The notes under the pieces: generated by a model | Seen by the model: the letters and a program-made list of their open reading frames with translations, nothing else | Database searches by the model: none | What the model was told of the DNA's origin: nothing | Assembly: GCA_910583695.1 (NCBI GenBank) | Contig: CAJTZL010000004.1 | Span: 26,336 to 90,335, forward strand | Reading direction: 5' to 3' | DNA from: an uncultured Oscillibacter sp. | GTDB taxonomy: Bacteria; Bacillota; Clostridia; Oscillospirales; Oscillospiraceae | Length of the DNA stretch: 64,000 nucleotides | Made by a program: the position numbers and the translations under genes | In this document: positions 36,465-45,175 of the stretch, piece by piece | Numbering within the stretch: the first letter of the stretch is position 1 | Layout: each line of letters opens with the position of its first letter

Positions 36465-37804
36465 ACCACAGCCTTCGCCCGGCTCCGCAGGCGCTCCCGG
36501 GCGGGACGCTCCGCCGGGGCCCGGCGGGGAAGCTCCGGCGGGCACTCCGCCGACCGCTCCGCCAGACGCTCCCGGGCCACCGCCAGCATCAGCTTGATGC
36601 GGTTTTCCTGGTTCACCCGTGTGGCGCTGGGGTCGTAGTCAATGGGGGTGATGTTGGCCTGGGGATAGAGCTCCCGGATTTTGTTGATCATGCCCTTTCC
36701 GCAGATGTGGTTGGGCAGGCACCCGAAGGGCTGGGCGCAGACGATGTTCTCATACCCCGCCCGGACCAGCTCGATCATCTCCGCCGTGAGGAGCCAGCCC
36801 TCTCCCATCTTGTCCCCCGTGCTGATGACGCCGTCGGTGAGCTTGATGAGCTCCCGGAAGGGCAGGGGCGCGTGATAGCCGTTGTCCTTCAGGACCTGGA
36901 TGACCACACGCTCCATGCCCTCAATGTATCCCAGCACCAGATCGGACACGTGCTTTTCCAGGAAGGTGCCGCCGTAGAGCCGGGCGGTCTCCGAGGGGTT
37001 GTAAGCGCAGTACTGCACAAAGCCCATCAGCCCCGGCAGGTTCACCTCGCAGTCCTGGGAGGCCAGGAACCGCTCCAGGTCGTTGTTCCCCAGGGGGGAG
37101 TACTTGACGTAAATTTCACCGACCACGCCCACCTTCACCTTGGGCACCCGGCGGACGGGAATGGCGGCGAACTCCCGGGCAATGACGGGCATGGCGGCCT
37201 TCATCTCCCGGTTGGACCAGCCCTTGTCCTCATGAATCCAGCCGCAGATGGCGTCCAGCCACGTCGCCTGCAGGCGAGCCGCGTCGCCCCGGCGGACCTC
37301 GTAAGGCTCCGTCTGGGCCCGGAGGGCCACCAGCAGGTCGCCGTAGTAGATGACGGCCAGAAGCCTGCGCAGGAAGGGAAGGGTCATGGGGAAGCCGGAG
37401 TCCTTCTCCAGGCCGGAGAAGTTCAGGCTCACCACGGGCACCTGGGGATAGCCCGCCTTCACCAGGGCTTTCCTCAGCAGGTGGATGTAGTTGGAGGCCC
37501 GGCAGCCGCCGCCGGTCTGGGTGATGATGAGGGCGGTGTGGTCCAGGTCGTACCGCCCGGAGGCCAGGGCGTCCAGGAACTGGCCGATGACCAACAGGGC
37601 GGGATAGCAGGTGTCGTTATGTACATACTTGAGGCCCAGCTCGCTGACCTGACTGCCGCAGTTTTCCAGCAGCTCGCAGGTGTAGCCCGCCTGCTCCATG
37701 ACGGCCGCCAGGATGCGGAACTGCACCGGGGCCATGTTGGGGATGAGGATTTTGTGGGTCTTCTTCATCTCCGGCGTAAATTTGGGATAGTTCAAGGCTT
37801 CCAT
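36461..37804 (-). CDS. acyl-CoA dehydratase activase-related protein, second part
   Basis: The 447-residue protein corresponds to the C-terminal portion of large activase-related proteins: a 2-hydroxyacyl-CoA dehydratase (HgdB/BcrB)-like module with LIPNMAPVQFRILAAVMEQAGY, a YVHNDTCYPALLVIGQFLDAL segment with a likely cluster Cys, QTGGGCRASNY and AQPFGCLPNHICGKG. The ATG at 37804 follows AAAGGAG that overlaps the stop of the upstream activase gene; an earlier ATG at 37825 has no ribosome binding site. Together with 37812-40721 it makes up what is often a single protein of about 1,400 residues. Confidence 0.82.
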   Translation of the reverse strand: MEALNYPKFTPEMKKTHKILIPNMAPVQFRILAAVMEQAGYTCELLENCGSQVSELGLKYVHNDTCYPALLVIGQFLDALASGRYDLDHTALIITQTGGGCRASNYIHLLRKALVKAGYPQVPVVSLNFSGLEKDSGFPMTLPFLRRLLAVIYYGDLLVALRAQTEPYEVRRGDAARLQATWLDAICGWIHEDKGWSNREMKAAMPVIAREFAAIPVRRVPKVKVGVVGEIYVKYSPLGNNDLERFLASQDCEVNLPGLMGFVQYCAYNPSETARLYGGTFLEKHVSDLVLGYIEGMERVVIQVLKDNGYHAPLPFRELIKLTDGVISTGDKMGEGWLLTAEMIELVRAGYENIVCAQPFGCLPNHICGKGMINKIRELYPQANITPIDYDPSATRVNQENRIKLMLAVARERLAERSAECPPELPRRAPAERPARERLRSRAKAVV

Positions 37805-37811
37805 CGTGGTT

Positions 37812-40721
37812 TCACTCCTTTTCATCCAAAGCGGCGAAGAGGCTCCGCAGGCGGATGCGCACCGCGCCCAGGTTGGTGATCTCGTCGATTTTCAGCTCCG
37901 TGTACAGCTTGCCCCCGGCCTGCAGGATGGCCTGGGTCTCGTCGGTGGTGATGGAGTCCACACCGCAGCCGAAGCTGACCAGCTGCACCAGATCGCAGTC
38001 CCGGTGCTCCGCGCAGTATCTGGCGGCGGCGTAGAGCCGGGAGTGGTAGGTCCATTGGTTCAAAACCGTGGTGGGGAATTTGTCCACCAGACCGGAGATG
38101 GAATCCTCCGTCACCACCGCCGCGCCGAAACGGGTGATCAGCGTGTCAATGCCGTGGTTCACCTCCGGGTCCACGTGGTAGGGCCGCCCCGCCAGGACGA
38201 CGATGCGCCGCCCCTCGGCCCGGGCCCGTTCCATAATCCGGGCCCCTTCCCGGCGGACCTGGGCCATATGATCGGCGTAGGCGGCGTAGGCCGCCTCCCC
38301 GGCCTCCCGGACCTCCGCCTTGGAAATGTCCGGGAAGTACCGCCGGAGGGACTCGTAAATCTTTTTGGCAAAGTCCTTGGGCCGGTGGAGGCCCACGTAG
38401 TCATAAAGGAATTTCGTGCCCTTGATCTCCGGGCAGTTCCCGGCGATGACCTCCGGATAGTAGGCCACAACGGGGCAGTTGTAGTGGTTATCCCCCAGGC
38501 CCTCGTCCAGGTTGTAGGTCATGCAGGGATAGAAGACGGCGTCCAGCCCCAGCCTGGAGAGGAACCGGATGTGCCCGTGGGCCAGCTTGGCCGGGAAACA
38601 GGCGGTGTCGCTGGGAATGGTGGCCTGCCCCTGGAGGTACAGGTCCCGGCTGGAGAGGGGACTGTGGTACACGGCAAAGCCCAGTTTCGTGAAGAAGGCG
38701 TGCCAGAAGGGCAGCAGCTCCCACATATTCAGGCAGAGGGGAATGCCGATCTTCCCCCGCTTCCCGGGGACGGGCTTGCAGTTCAGCAGCAGCTTCCGCT
38801 TGTATGCATACAGATTCCGCTCCTCGCCGTCGGCCCTGCCGGTAACGGGGCGGTCGCAGCGGTTGCCGCTGATGAAGGTCTCCCCTCCCGCAAAGGTGTT
38901 GACGGTGAGCTGGCAGTTGTTGCCGCACAGGCCGCAGACGCGGCTCTCCGTCTCCTGGGAGAAATTCGCCAGGGCCTCCCGGTTCAGCAGGGCGCTGGCC
39001 TGACCGGAGACGGCCTTGCTCCGGCCGTAGAGAGCCGCGCCGAAGGCCCCCATGAGCCCCGCGATGTCCGGGCGGATGACCTCCACCCCCATCTCCTTTT
39101 CAAAGGCCCGGAGGACGGCCTCGTTGTAGAAGGTGCCCCCCTGGACCACCACGTTCCTGCCCAGCTCCTCGGGGCTGGCGGCCCGGATGACCTTGTAGAT
39201 GGCGTTTTTCACCACGGAGATGGAGAGTCCCGCGGAGATGTTCTCCACGCTGGCCCCGTCCTTCTGGGCCTGCTTCACGCTGGAGTTCATGAAGACGGTG
39301 CAGCGGCTCCCCAGGTCCACGGGCCGGTCCGCAAAAAGGCCCAGCTTTGAGAACTCCTTCACGTCATGGCCCAGGGCCTGAGCGAAGGTCTGGAGGAAGC
39401 TGCCGCAGCCGGAGGAACAGGCCTCGTTCAAAAAGATGTTGCTGATGGCTCCGTCCTCGATTTTGAAGCACTTCATATCCTGTCCGCCGATGTCGATGAT
39501 GAAATCCACATTGGGCAGAAAGTGCCTCGCGGCGGTGAAGTGGGCCACGGTCTCCACCACGCCCCAGTCGGCGTGGAAGGCGTTTTTCGCCAGGTCCTCG
39601 CCATAGCCGGTGGTGGTGACGGAGGCCACGTGAAGGGCCGGGTGCTGGTCGTAGAGCTGCTGAAGCACGCCCCGGATCAGGGGCACGGGATTGCCCAGAT
39701 TGGGCCGGTAGTCCGTGAACAGCAGCCGGGCCTCCTGGTCGATGACCGCCACCTTGACGGTGGTGGAGCCGGAATCAATGCCGATATGGACCGGGGCGGC
39801 GTAATCCGGGCCGAAGGGGGCCCGGGCAACCTCAGCCCCGGCGTGGCGGGCCCGGAAGGCCTCGTATTCCTCCTGCGTTTCAAACAGCGGCGGCTGGCTC
39901 CGGTAGGTCTCCGTGCCTCCCCGCTCCCGGAGGCGGTCCGCCAGCGCGTTCAGGTCAAAGCTCTGGTCGGCGTAGAACGCCGCCCCCAGGGCCACAAACA
40001 GCAAGCTGTTCTCCGGGCAGGTCCCGGTGACGCCCAGCGTCCTGTCAAAGCTCTCCCGCAGGCATCTGGAGAAGGTCAGCGGTCCCCCCAGGTAGAGGAT
40101 GCGCCCCTTGATGGGCCGCCCCTGGGCCAGACCCGCAATGGTCTGGTTCACCACCGCCTGATAGATGCTGGCGGCGATGTCCCGGGCCTTGGCCCCCTGG
40201 TTGATGAGGGGCTGGACGTCGCTTTTGGCGAAGACGCCGCAGCGGGAGGCGATGGTGTAGGTTTTCTCCGCCCCCAGGGCGGCCTCGTCCATCTCTCCGG
40301 CGGTCATTTTCAGGAGGGTCGCCATCTGGTCGATAAAGGCCCCGGTGCCCCCGGCGCAGGAGCCGTTCATCCGGACCTCCATGCCGCCGGTGAGGAAGAG
40401 GATCTTGGCGTCCTCGCCCCCCAGCTCGATGACCACGTCGGTGCCCGGGGTCAGGCGGTTCGCCGCCACCCGTGTGGCAAAGACCTCCTGAACAAAGGGC
40501 ACGCCCACGCTCTCCGACAGCCCCAGGCCGGCGGAGCCGGAGATAGCCAGCTCCGCCCTTCCCGCGGGGACGTACTGCCCGGCCACCCGGCGGAGCAGCT
40601 CCTCGGACTTTTCCAGGATATGGCTGAAGTGCCGCTCGTAGGTGCTGTATACGATGTTGTCCGCGTCGTCCAGCGCCACGCATTTGATGGTGGTGGACCC
40701 CACGTCAAGACCGATCTTCAA
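37812..40721 (-). CDS. acyl-CoA dehydratase activase (tandem BadF/BadG ATPase) with DUF2229
   Basis: The 969-residue protein has two BadF/BadG/BcrA-type ATPase modules: the first from residue 1 (KIGLDVGSTTIKCVALD, GGEDAKILFL, GSCAGGTGAFIDQM), the second from about 310 (HIGIDSGSTTVKVAVID, DIGGQDMKCFKI, ACSSGCGSFLQ, a Cys region that can hold the [4Fe-4S] cluster). A DUF2229-like C-terminal region follows from about 650 (CGLCGNNCQLTV). Related activases use ATP to push an electron into 2-hydroxyacyl-CoA dehydratases. No dehydratase with a clear acyl-CoA subunit pair is next to it, so the true target is open. The ATG follows AAAGGAGGAACGGGGC. Confidence 0.88.
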   Translation of the reverse strand: MKIGLDVGSTTIKCVALDDADNIVYSTYERHFSHILEKSEELLRRVAGQYVPAGRAELAISGSAGLGLSESVGVPFVQEVFATRVAANRLTPGTDVVIELGGEDAKILFLTGGMEVRMNGSCAGGTGAFIDQMATLLKMTAGEMDEAALGAEKTYTIASRCGVFAKSDVQPLINQGAKARDIAASIYQAVVNQTIAGLAQGRPIKGRILYLGGPLTFSRCLRESFDRTLGVTGTCPENSLLFVALGAAFYADQSFDLNALADRLRERGGTETYRSQPPLFETQEEYEAFRARHAGAEVARAPFGPDYAAPVHIGIDSGSTTVKVAVIDQEARLLFTDYRPNLGNPVPLIRGVLQQLYDQHPALHVASVTTTGYGEDLAKNAFHADWGVVETVAHFTAARHFLPNVDFIIDIGGQDMKCFKIEDGAISNIFLNEACSSGCGSFLQTFAQALGHDVKEFSKLGLFADRPVDLGSRCTVFMNSSVKQAQKDGASVENISAGLSISVVKNAIYKVIRAASPEELGRNVVVQGGTFYNEAVLRAFEKEMGVEVIRPDIAGLMGAFGAALYGRSKAVSGQASALLNREALANFSQETESRVCGLCGNNCQLTVNTFAGGETFISGNRCDRPVTGRADGEERNLYAYKRKLLLNCKPVPGKRGKIGIPLCLNMWELLPFWHAFFTKLGFAVYHSPLSSRDLYLQGQATIPSDTACFPAKLAHGHIRFLSRLGLDAVFYPCMTYNLDEGLGDNHYNCPVVAYYPEVIAGNCPEIKGTKFLYDYVGLHRPKDFAKKIYESLRRYFPDISKAEVREAGEAAYAAYADHMAQVRREGARIMERARAEGRRIVVLAGRPYHVDPEVNHGIDTLITRFGAAVVTEDSISGLVDKFPTTVLNQWTYHSRLYAAARYCAEHRDCDLVQLVSFGCGVDSITTDETQAILQAGGKLYTELKIDEITNLGAVRIRLRSLFAALDEKE

Positions 40722-40795
40722 GCCCCGTTCCTCCTTTGCGCAAACGATTACCTCCCGTTTTCCCGGCAGGAATCACAAGATATCACATCTATGGT

Positions 40796-40824
40796 ATCAT
40801 ACACGCTTTCGACGCATTTTTCAA
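40796..40824 (-). promoter_or_regulatory. sigma-A-type promoter of the activase operon
   Basis: On the minus strand TTGAAA (40824-40819) and TATGAT (40801-40796) are 17 bp apart. Confidence 0.7.
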
Positions 40825-40882
40825 TCGGCAATGCCTTGAAAAACTGTAAAGAACCTGTTAAAAATGGCCTGTCCAGCCGGGC

Positions 40883-40911
40883 TTGCGGATTCCCCGGGGA
40901 CGTGCTATACT
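40883..40911 (+). promoter_or_regulatory. sigma-A-type promoter of queH
   Basis: TTGCGG (40883-40888) and TATACT (40906-40911) are 17 bp apart. Confidence 0.7.
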
Positions 40912-40943
40912 CATCTTATTCCATTCGGAAGCGAGGCATGACC

Positions 40944-41510
40944 ATGAAAACCGTTCTTCTCCACTGCTGCTGCGCCCCCTGCTCCCTGAGCTGCATCGAC
41001 CCCCTCCGGGCCGAGGGCATCGAACCGGCGGCTTTTTGGTACAATCCCAACATTCACCCCTGGAAGGAATACCAGGCCCGGCGGGACTGCCTGCTGGAAT
41101 ACGCCCCCTCCATCGGCCTGGAGGTGCGGGTTCAGGAGGACTACGGCCTCCGGGACTTTGTCCGCCGCGTGGCGGGGGACATCGACCGCCGCTGCGCCTA
41201 CTGCTACGAGCACCGGATCGAGGGAACGGCAAAATATGCGGCGGAGCACGGCTTTGCCGCCTTCACCACCACACTGCTGGCCAGCCTCTATCAGGACCAT
41301 GCGGGTATCGTCCGGGCGGCGGAGCGGTATGCAGAGCAGTACGGCGTAGAATTTTTGTACCGGGACTTCCGGCCCAATTTCCGGGAGGGGAACCGCCGGG
41401 CCCGGGAGCTGGGATTCTATATGCAGAAATACTGCGGCTGTGTGTTTTCCGAGCAGGACCGCTATCAAAAGCAGATTGACCGGGATAGGGCAAAGTTCGC
41501 GGAAACATGA
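40944..41510 (+). CDS. queH: epoxyqueuosine reductase QueH
   Basis: QueH converts epoxyqueuosine to queuosine in tRNA wobble position 34 and replaces QueG in many Firmicutes. The 188-residue protein shows the family's Cys sets: HCCCAPC (residues 7-13), RRCAYCYEHR and KYCGCVFSEQDRY near the C-terminus, which bind a cluster and a mononuclear iron. Two ATGs six bases apart exist; the second (40944) is 7 nt from GCGAGG and is chosen. It is monocistronic. Confidence 0.93.
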   Translation: MKTVLLHCCCAPCSLSCIDPLRAEGIEPAAFWYNPNIHPWKEYQARRDCLLEYAPSIGLEVRVQEDYGLRDFVRRVAGDIDRRCAYCYEHRIEGTAKYAAEHGFAAFTTTLLASLYQDHAGIVRAAERYAEQYGVEFLYRDFRPNFREGNRRARELGFYMQKYCGCVFSEQDRYQKQIDRDRAKFAET

Positions 41511-41546
41511 AAACGCGGGAGCGTCACTGCTCCCGCGTTTCTTTTA
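41511..41546 (+). terminator. terminator of queH, overlapping the next convergent gene
   Basis: A 12-bp perfect stem (41511-41522 with 41529-41540, loop GTCACT) is followed by CTTTTATTT. The stop of the convergent small gene falls in the loop. Confidence 0.88.
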
Positions 41547-41805
41547 TTTCCAGCGACTTTTCCACCAGCGCCCGCAGGACCTCACCAGCCTGCCGCTCCG
41601 TTTCCGGTTCCTCCTGCTTCATGTAGCGGCGGCGGCGGTGAAACTCTCCCCTCGCCCAGCCCAGAAGGTCGATGATGATTTGACGGGGCTTTTCCGCGCT
41701 TTGCAGCTCCGCCAACGCCGCTACGGCCCAGGCGCACATGCGGTCCTCAAGAGCGCGGTAATCCTGCCAGGCCATATGGTCCAGGTTTTCTTGATTGAGA
41801 CGCAT
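41524..41805 (-). CDS. hypothetical small protein, 93 aa
   Basis: I do not recognise this family. The 93-residue protein is soluble and helical, with a basic patch (FHRRRRYMK) at about 55-63 and a Gln/Glu-rich C-terminus. The ATG at 41805 follows GGGGGTGAAAAA, which supports translation. It lies in a short AT-richer area between queH and a small ribbon-helix-helix-like gene, which may point to an accessory origin. Confidence 0.6.
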   Translation of the reverse strand: MRLNQENLDHMAWQDYRALEDRMCAWAVAALAELQSAEKPRQIIIDLLGWARGEFHRRRRYMKQEEPETERQAGEVLRALVEKSLEIKETREQ

Positions 41806-41951
41806 TTTTTCACCCCCAGTAATAACCTTTACTTTACTCTTTCATGCGCTCCAGCGATACACCAGAATTATACACTAGATTTCTATATGAGAAATTTCTG
41901 CGTTATTCTATTGAGGTATTGCAGTTATATAATATCCATTGGGGTGAGAAG

Positions 41952-42119
41952 ATGAAATTTGAATTGCGGCAGCTTCCCGCTAAAGAAGAATCTATTTATA
42001 AAACCCTCTACATCAAGCGCAGCCTCGCCGACCACATAGAGGAAATTGCCTCGAAAAATAGCACCAGCTTCAACAATGTGGTGATTTCCATGATTGAAAG
42101 CTGCCTGAAAGAGGAGTAA
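41952..42119 (+). CDS. small ribbon-helix-helix-like protein, 55 aa
   Basis: The 55-residue protein reads like a minimal Arc/CopG ribbon-helix-helix DNA-binding unit: a strand (YKTLYIKRSLADHIEEIA) followed by a loop SKNSTSFNNVV and a helix ISMIESCLK. The ATG at 41952 follows GGGGTGAGAAG. Codon use is much more AT-rich than in the neighbours, which suggests recent acquisition. Such proteins often are antitoxins or plasmid regulators, but no toxin partner is evident. Confidence 0.65.
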   Translation: MKFELRQLPAKEESIYKTLYIKRSLADHIEEIASKNSTSFNNVVISMIESCLKEE

Positions 42120-42150
42120 AAAGGACCGCCCTGACGGGCGGTCCTTTGCT
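42118..42150. terminator. bidirectional terminator
   Basis: A perfect 12-bp stem (42120-42131 with 42136-42147, loop TGAC) bounded by AAA and TTT lies between the RHH-like gene and the convergent DUF711 gene. Confidence 0.85.
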
Positions 42151-42161
42151 TGTTCAGCCGT

Positions 42162-43520
42162 TCAGTTCCGCAGGCTGTGCAGCGGCGCGGGAATCCGTCC
42201 GCCCCGGGCGATGAAGGCGGCGGAGGACTCCCGGTGGACCGGCATCACCGGGGCGCTGCCCAGCAGCCCCCCCATCTCAATGGTGCCCCCCACATCCTTC
42301 CCCGGGGCGGGGAGGATGCGCACGGCGGTGGTTTTGTTGTTCACCATTCCGATGGCCGCCTCGTCGGCAATGATCGCCGCGATGGTCTCCGCCGGGGTGT
42401 CCCCGGGAACAGCAATCATGTCCAGGCCCACGGAGCACACGCATGTCATGGCCTCCAGCTTATCCAGGCACAGCGTCCCGGAGCGGGCGGCGGCGATCAT
42501 GCCCTCGTCCTCGCTGACGGGGATGAAGGCCCCGGAGAGGCCCCCCACGCTGGAGGAGGCCATGACGCCTCCCTTTTTCACCGCGTCGTTCAGCATGGCC
42601 AGGGCCGCCGTGGTGCCGTGGGTCCCGCAGACCTCCAGACCCAGCTCCTCCAGAATCCGGGCCACGCTGTCCCCGACGGCGGGGGTGGGGGCCAGGCTCA
42701 GATCCACGATGCCGAAGGGAACCCCCAGCCGCCGGCTGGCCTCCTGGGCCACCAGCTGGCCCATGCGGGTCACGCGGAAGGCGGTTTTCTTGATGGTTTC
42801 CGCCGCCACGTCCAGAGGCTGGCCCTTGACGGCCTGGAGGGCGTGGCAGACTACGCCCGGCCCGGAAACGCCCACGTTGATGACCTTTTCCGCCTCCCCG
42901 GCGCCGTGGAAGGCCCCGGCCATGAAGGGGTTGTCCTCCACGGCGTTGCAGAACACCACCAGCTTGGCGCAGCCCAGGCCGTCCCGGTCCGCCGTGCGGG
43001 CGGCGGTCTCCTTGACGATCCGGCCCATGAGGGCCGCGGCGTCCATGTTGATGCCCGCCCGGGTGGAGCCCACGTTGACGGAGGAGCACACCAGCTCCGT
43101 CCGGGCCAGAGCCTCCGGAATGGAGAGGATGAGGCGCTCGTCCGCCTGGGTCATCCCCTTCTGGACCAGGGCGGAGTAGCCGCCGATGAAGTTCACGCCG
43201 CAGCTCCGGGCCGCCCGGTCCAGGGCCAGGGCGAAGGGGACGTAATCCTCCGTCTCGCTGGCCCCGGCCACCAGGGCCATGGGGGTGACGGAGATGCGCT
43301 TATTCACAATGGGGATGCCGAACTCGTCCTCGATGTCCTGGCCGGTTTTCACCAGACGCTCGGCGCAGCGGCAGATTTTCTCATAGATCTTCCCGCAGGC
43401 CCGTTCCGGGTCCGGGTCGCAGCAGGAGAGCAGGGAGATGCCCATGGTGATGGTGCGGATGTCCAGATGCTGCTGGTCTATCATTTCAATGGTGGAGAGA
43501 ATCTCCTTCTGATTCAGCAT
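42162..43520 (-). CDS. DUF711 (PFL family) protein
   Basis: The 452-residue protein belongs to the DUF711/PFL family, glycyl-radical-enzyme-like folds of unknown reaction. Recognised are [37 protein letters not shown] and [15 protein letters not shown]. It lies 12 bp after a UPF0237 ACT-domain gene, its usual partner, and at the end of an aspartate-family operon. AAGGAGGGGGCC precedes the ATG. Its role with amino acid synthesis is an inference from this context. Confidence 0.9.
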   Translation of the reverse strand: MLNQKEILSTIEMIDQQHLDIRTITMGISLLSCCDPDPERACGKIYEKICRCAERLVKTGQDIEDEFGIPIVNKRISVTPMALVAGASETEDYVPFALALDRAARSCGVNFIGGYSALVQKGMTQADERLILSIPEALARTELVCSSVNVGSTRAGINMDAAALMGRIVKETAARTADRDGLGCAKLVVFCNAVEDNPFMAGAFHGAGEAEKVINVGVSGPGVVCHALQAVKGQPLDVAAETIKKTAFRVTRMGQLVAQEASRRLGVPFGIVDLSLAPTPAVGDSVARILEELGLEVCGTHGTTAALAMLNDAVKKGGVMASSSVGGLSGAFIPVSEDEGMIAAARSGTLCLDKLEAMTCVCSVGLDMIAVPGDTPAETIAAIIADEAAIGMVNNKTTAVRILPAPGKDVGGTIEMGGLLGSAPVMPVHRESSAAFIARGGRIPAPLHSLRN

Positions 43521-43532
43521 GAGGCCCCCTCC

Positions 43533-43802
43533 TTAAATACTGTGCATGGCATTGAAAATCTCCTCCCGCTGGATGCGGATGGAGAGGCCCATCTCCGCTC
43601 CCAGGTCGTTCAGGCCCTTCCCCAGCTCGCCGAAGCTGGCGGTGGACTGGCCCACATCCACGGCCATGACCATGGTGAAGGCCCCCTGGAGGATGGTCTG
43701 GGAGATGTCCAGAATGTTGACGTTGTAGTTTGCCAGACGGTTGCAGACGGCGGCAATGATGCCCACCCGGTCCTGCCCCAGGACGGTGACGATGGCGTTC
43801 AT
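43533..43802 (-). CDS. UPF0237 ACT domain protein
   Basis: The 89-residue protein is a single ACT domain (NAIVTVLGQDRVGIIAAVCNRLANYNVNIL pattern, key residues GQDRVGI, LANYNVNILD), of the GcvR-like UPF0237 group. ACT domains usually bind amino acids and control enzymes or regulators. It is located between lysC and DUF711 and is probably cotranscribed; it may sense a product of the pathway. AAAGGAGGAGCAACC precedes the ATG. Confidence 0.9.
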   Translation of the reverse strand: MNAIVTVLGQDRVGIIAAVCNRLANYNVNILDISQTILQGAFTMVMAVDVGQSTASFGELGKGLNDLGAEMGLSIRIQREEIFNAMHSI

Positions 43803-43873
43803 GGTTGCTCCTCCTTTATTTTCAGAAACGGCCTCCGGCGAGGGGAACCGGATTCCCCCCGCCGGACGCAGAT

Positions 43874-45085
43874 TTACAGCTCGTCAAAGAACTTGTCGTG
43901 AATGGCCCGCACCGCCCGGCTCACGTCCGTCTCGTCCAGCAGGACGGAGACGCGGATCTCGGAGGTGTTGATCATCTGGATGTTGATGCCCGCCTCGTAG
44001 AGGGCCTCGAACATTTTGGCGGCCACGCCGCAGTTGCTCATCAGGCCCACGCCCACGATGGATACCTTTCCAATCCGGTCGTCCGCCTCAATGTGGTCGA
44101 AGCGCAGGGCCTCCTTGTGCTCGTTGAGGATGGCCTCCACCTCCTGCTGGTCCTTCCGATGGATGGTGAAGGTGATGTCCTTGGTGTCCTCCCGGCCGAT
44201 GGATTGGAGAATCACGTCCACATTGATGTTGTGCTTGCTCAGCAGGTCAAAGACCTGGAAGGCGACGCCGGGATTGTGCTGGAGGCCCACCAGGGCCACC
44301 CGGGCAATGCTGGTATCCTTGGCCACTCCGGCGATGTTGGTCTTTTCCACTTTTGTAACCTCCTTGATTTTCGTGCCGGGCTTCCGCTCCAGGCTCGACA
44401 CCACTTCCAAATTCACCCGGAACTTCTTGGCCAGCTCCACGCTGCGGTTGTGGAGCACCTGGGCCCCCTGAGATGCCAGCTCCAGCATCTCGTCGTAAGT
44501 AATCTCCTCCAGCTTCCGGGCCGTGGGGACCAGACGGGGGTCCGCCGTATACACGCCGTCCACGTCGGTGTAAATCTGGCACAGGTCCGCCCGGAAGGCC
44601 GCCGCCAGAGCCACGGCGCTGGTGTCGGAGCCTCCCCGGCCCAGGGTGGTGACGTCGCCGTTGCGGTCCACGCCCTGGAAGCCCGTGACGATGACGATGC
44701 GGCGCTGGTCCAGCTCCGCCTGGATGCGCTCGGAGTCGATGCGCTTGATGCGGGCGTCGGCGTGGACGGTGGTGGACTGAATGCCCACCTGCCAGGCCGC
44801 CAGGGACACGCAGGGCAGGCCCATGGCCTCCAGGGCCATGGCGCAGAGGGCCACGGAAATCTGCTCCCCCGCGGACAGGAGCATATCCAGCTCCCGCTTG
44901 GAGGCGCTGGGGTTGACCTCCCGGGCCTTTTCAATCAGGTCGTCGGTGGTGTCCCCCTGGGCGGACAGGACTACAATCACGTCGCTGCCCTTGACATAGG
45001 TCTCCGCGATGATTCGGGCGACATTCAGGATGCGTTCCGCGTCCCTCACGGAGCTGCCGCCGAATTTCTGAACAATCAAACTCAT
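43874..45085 (-). CDS. lysC: aspartate kinase
   Basis: LysC phosphorylates aspartate, the entry to lysine, threonine, methionine and diaminopimelate. The 403-residue protein starts MSLIVQKFGGSSV, has GRGGSDTSAVALAA in the kinase core and two C-terminal ACT domains (from about 265, KTNIAGVAKDTSIARVALVG, and 345-403) that mediate feedback. Alpha/beta subunit-type internal starts may occur. It follows hom by 90 bp; a TATAAT on the minus strand (45155-45150) in the gap may be a second promoter. Confidence 0.96.
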   Translation of the reverse strand: MSLIVQKFGGSSVRDAERILNVARIIAETYVKGSDVIVVLSAQGDTTDDLIEKAREVNPSASKRELDMLLSAGEQISVALCAMALEAMGLPCVSLAAWQVGIQSTTVHADARIKRIDSERIQAELDQRRIVIVTGFQGVDRNGDVTTLGRGGSDTSAVALAAAFRADLCQIYTDVDGVYTADPRLVPTARKLEEITYDEMLELASQGAQVLHNRSVELAKKFRVNLEVVSSLERKPGTKIKEVTKVEKTNIAGVAKDTSIARVALVGLQHNPGVAFQVFDLLSKHNINVDVILQSIGREDTKDITFTIHRKDQQEVEAILNEHKEALRFDHIEADDRIGKVSIVGVGLMSNCGVAAKMFEALYEAGINIQMINTSEIRVSVLLDETDVSRAVRAIHDKFFDEL

Positions 45086-45175
45086 GAGTCTATCTTCCTT
45101 TTCCGCTTGAAATCAGGTTGGACGGAGGAGGACGCTCTCCCCCGCTCTATTATATGCGGTGGGCGGCGCGCCGGG

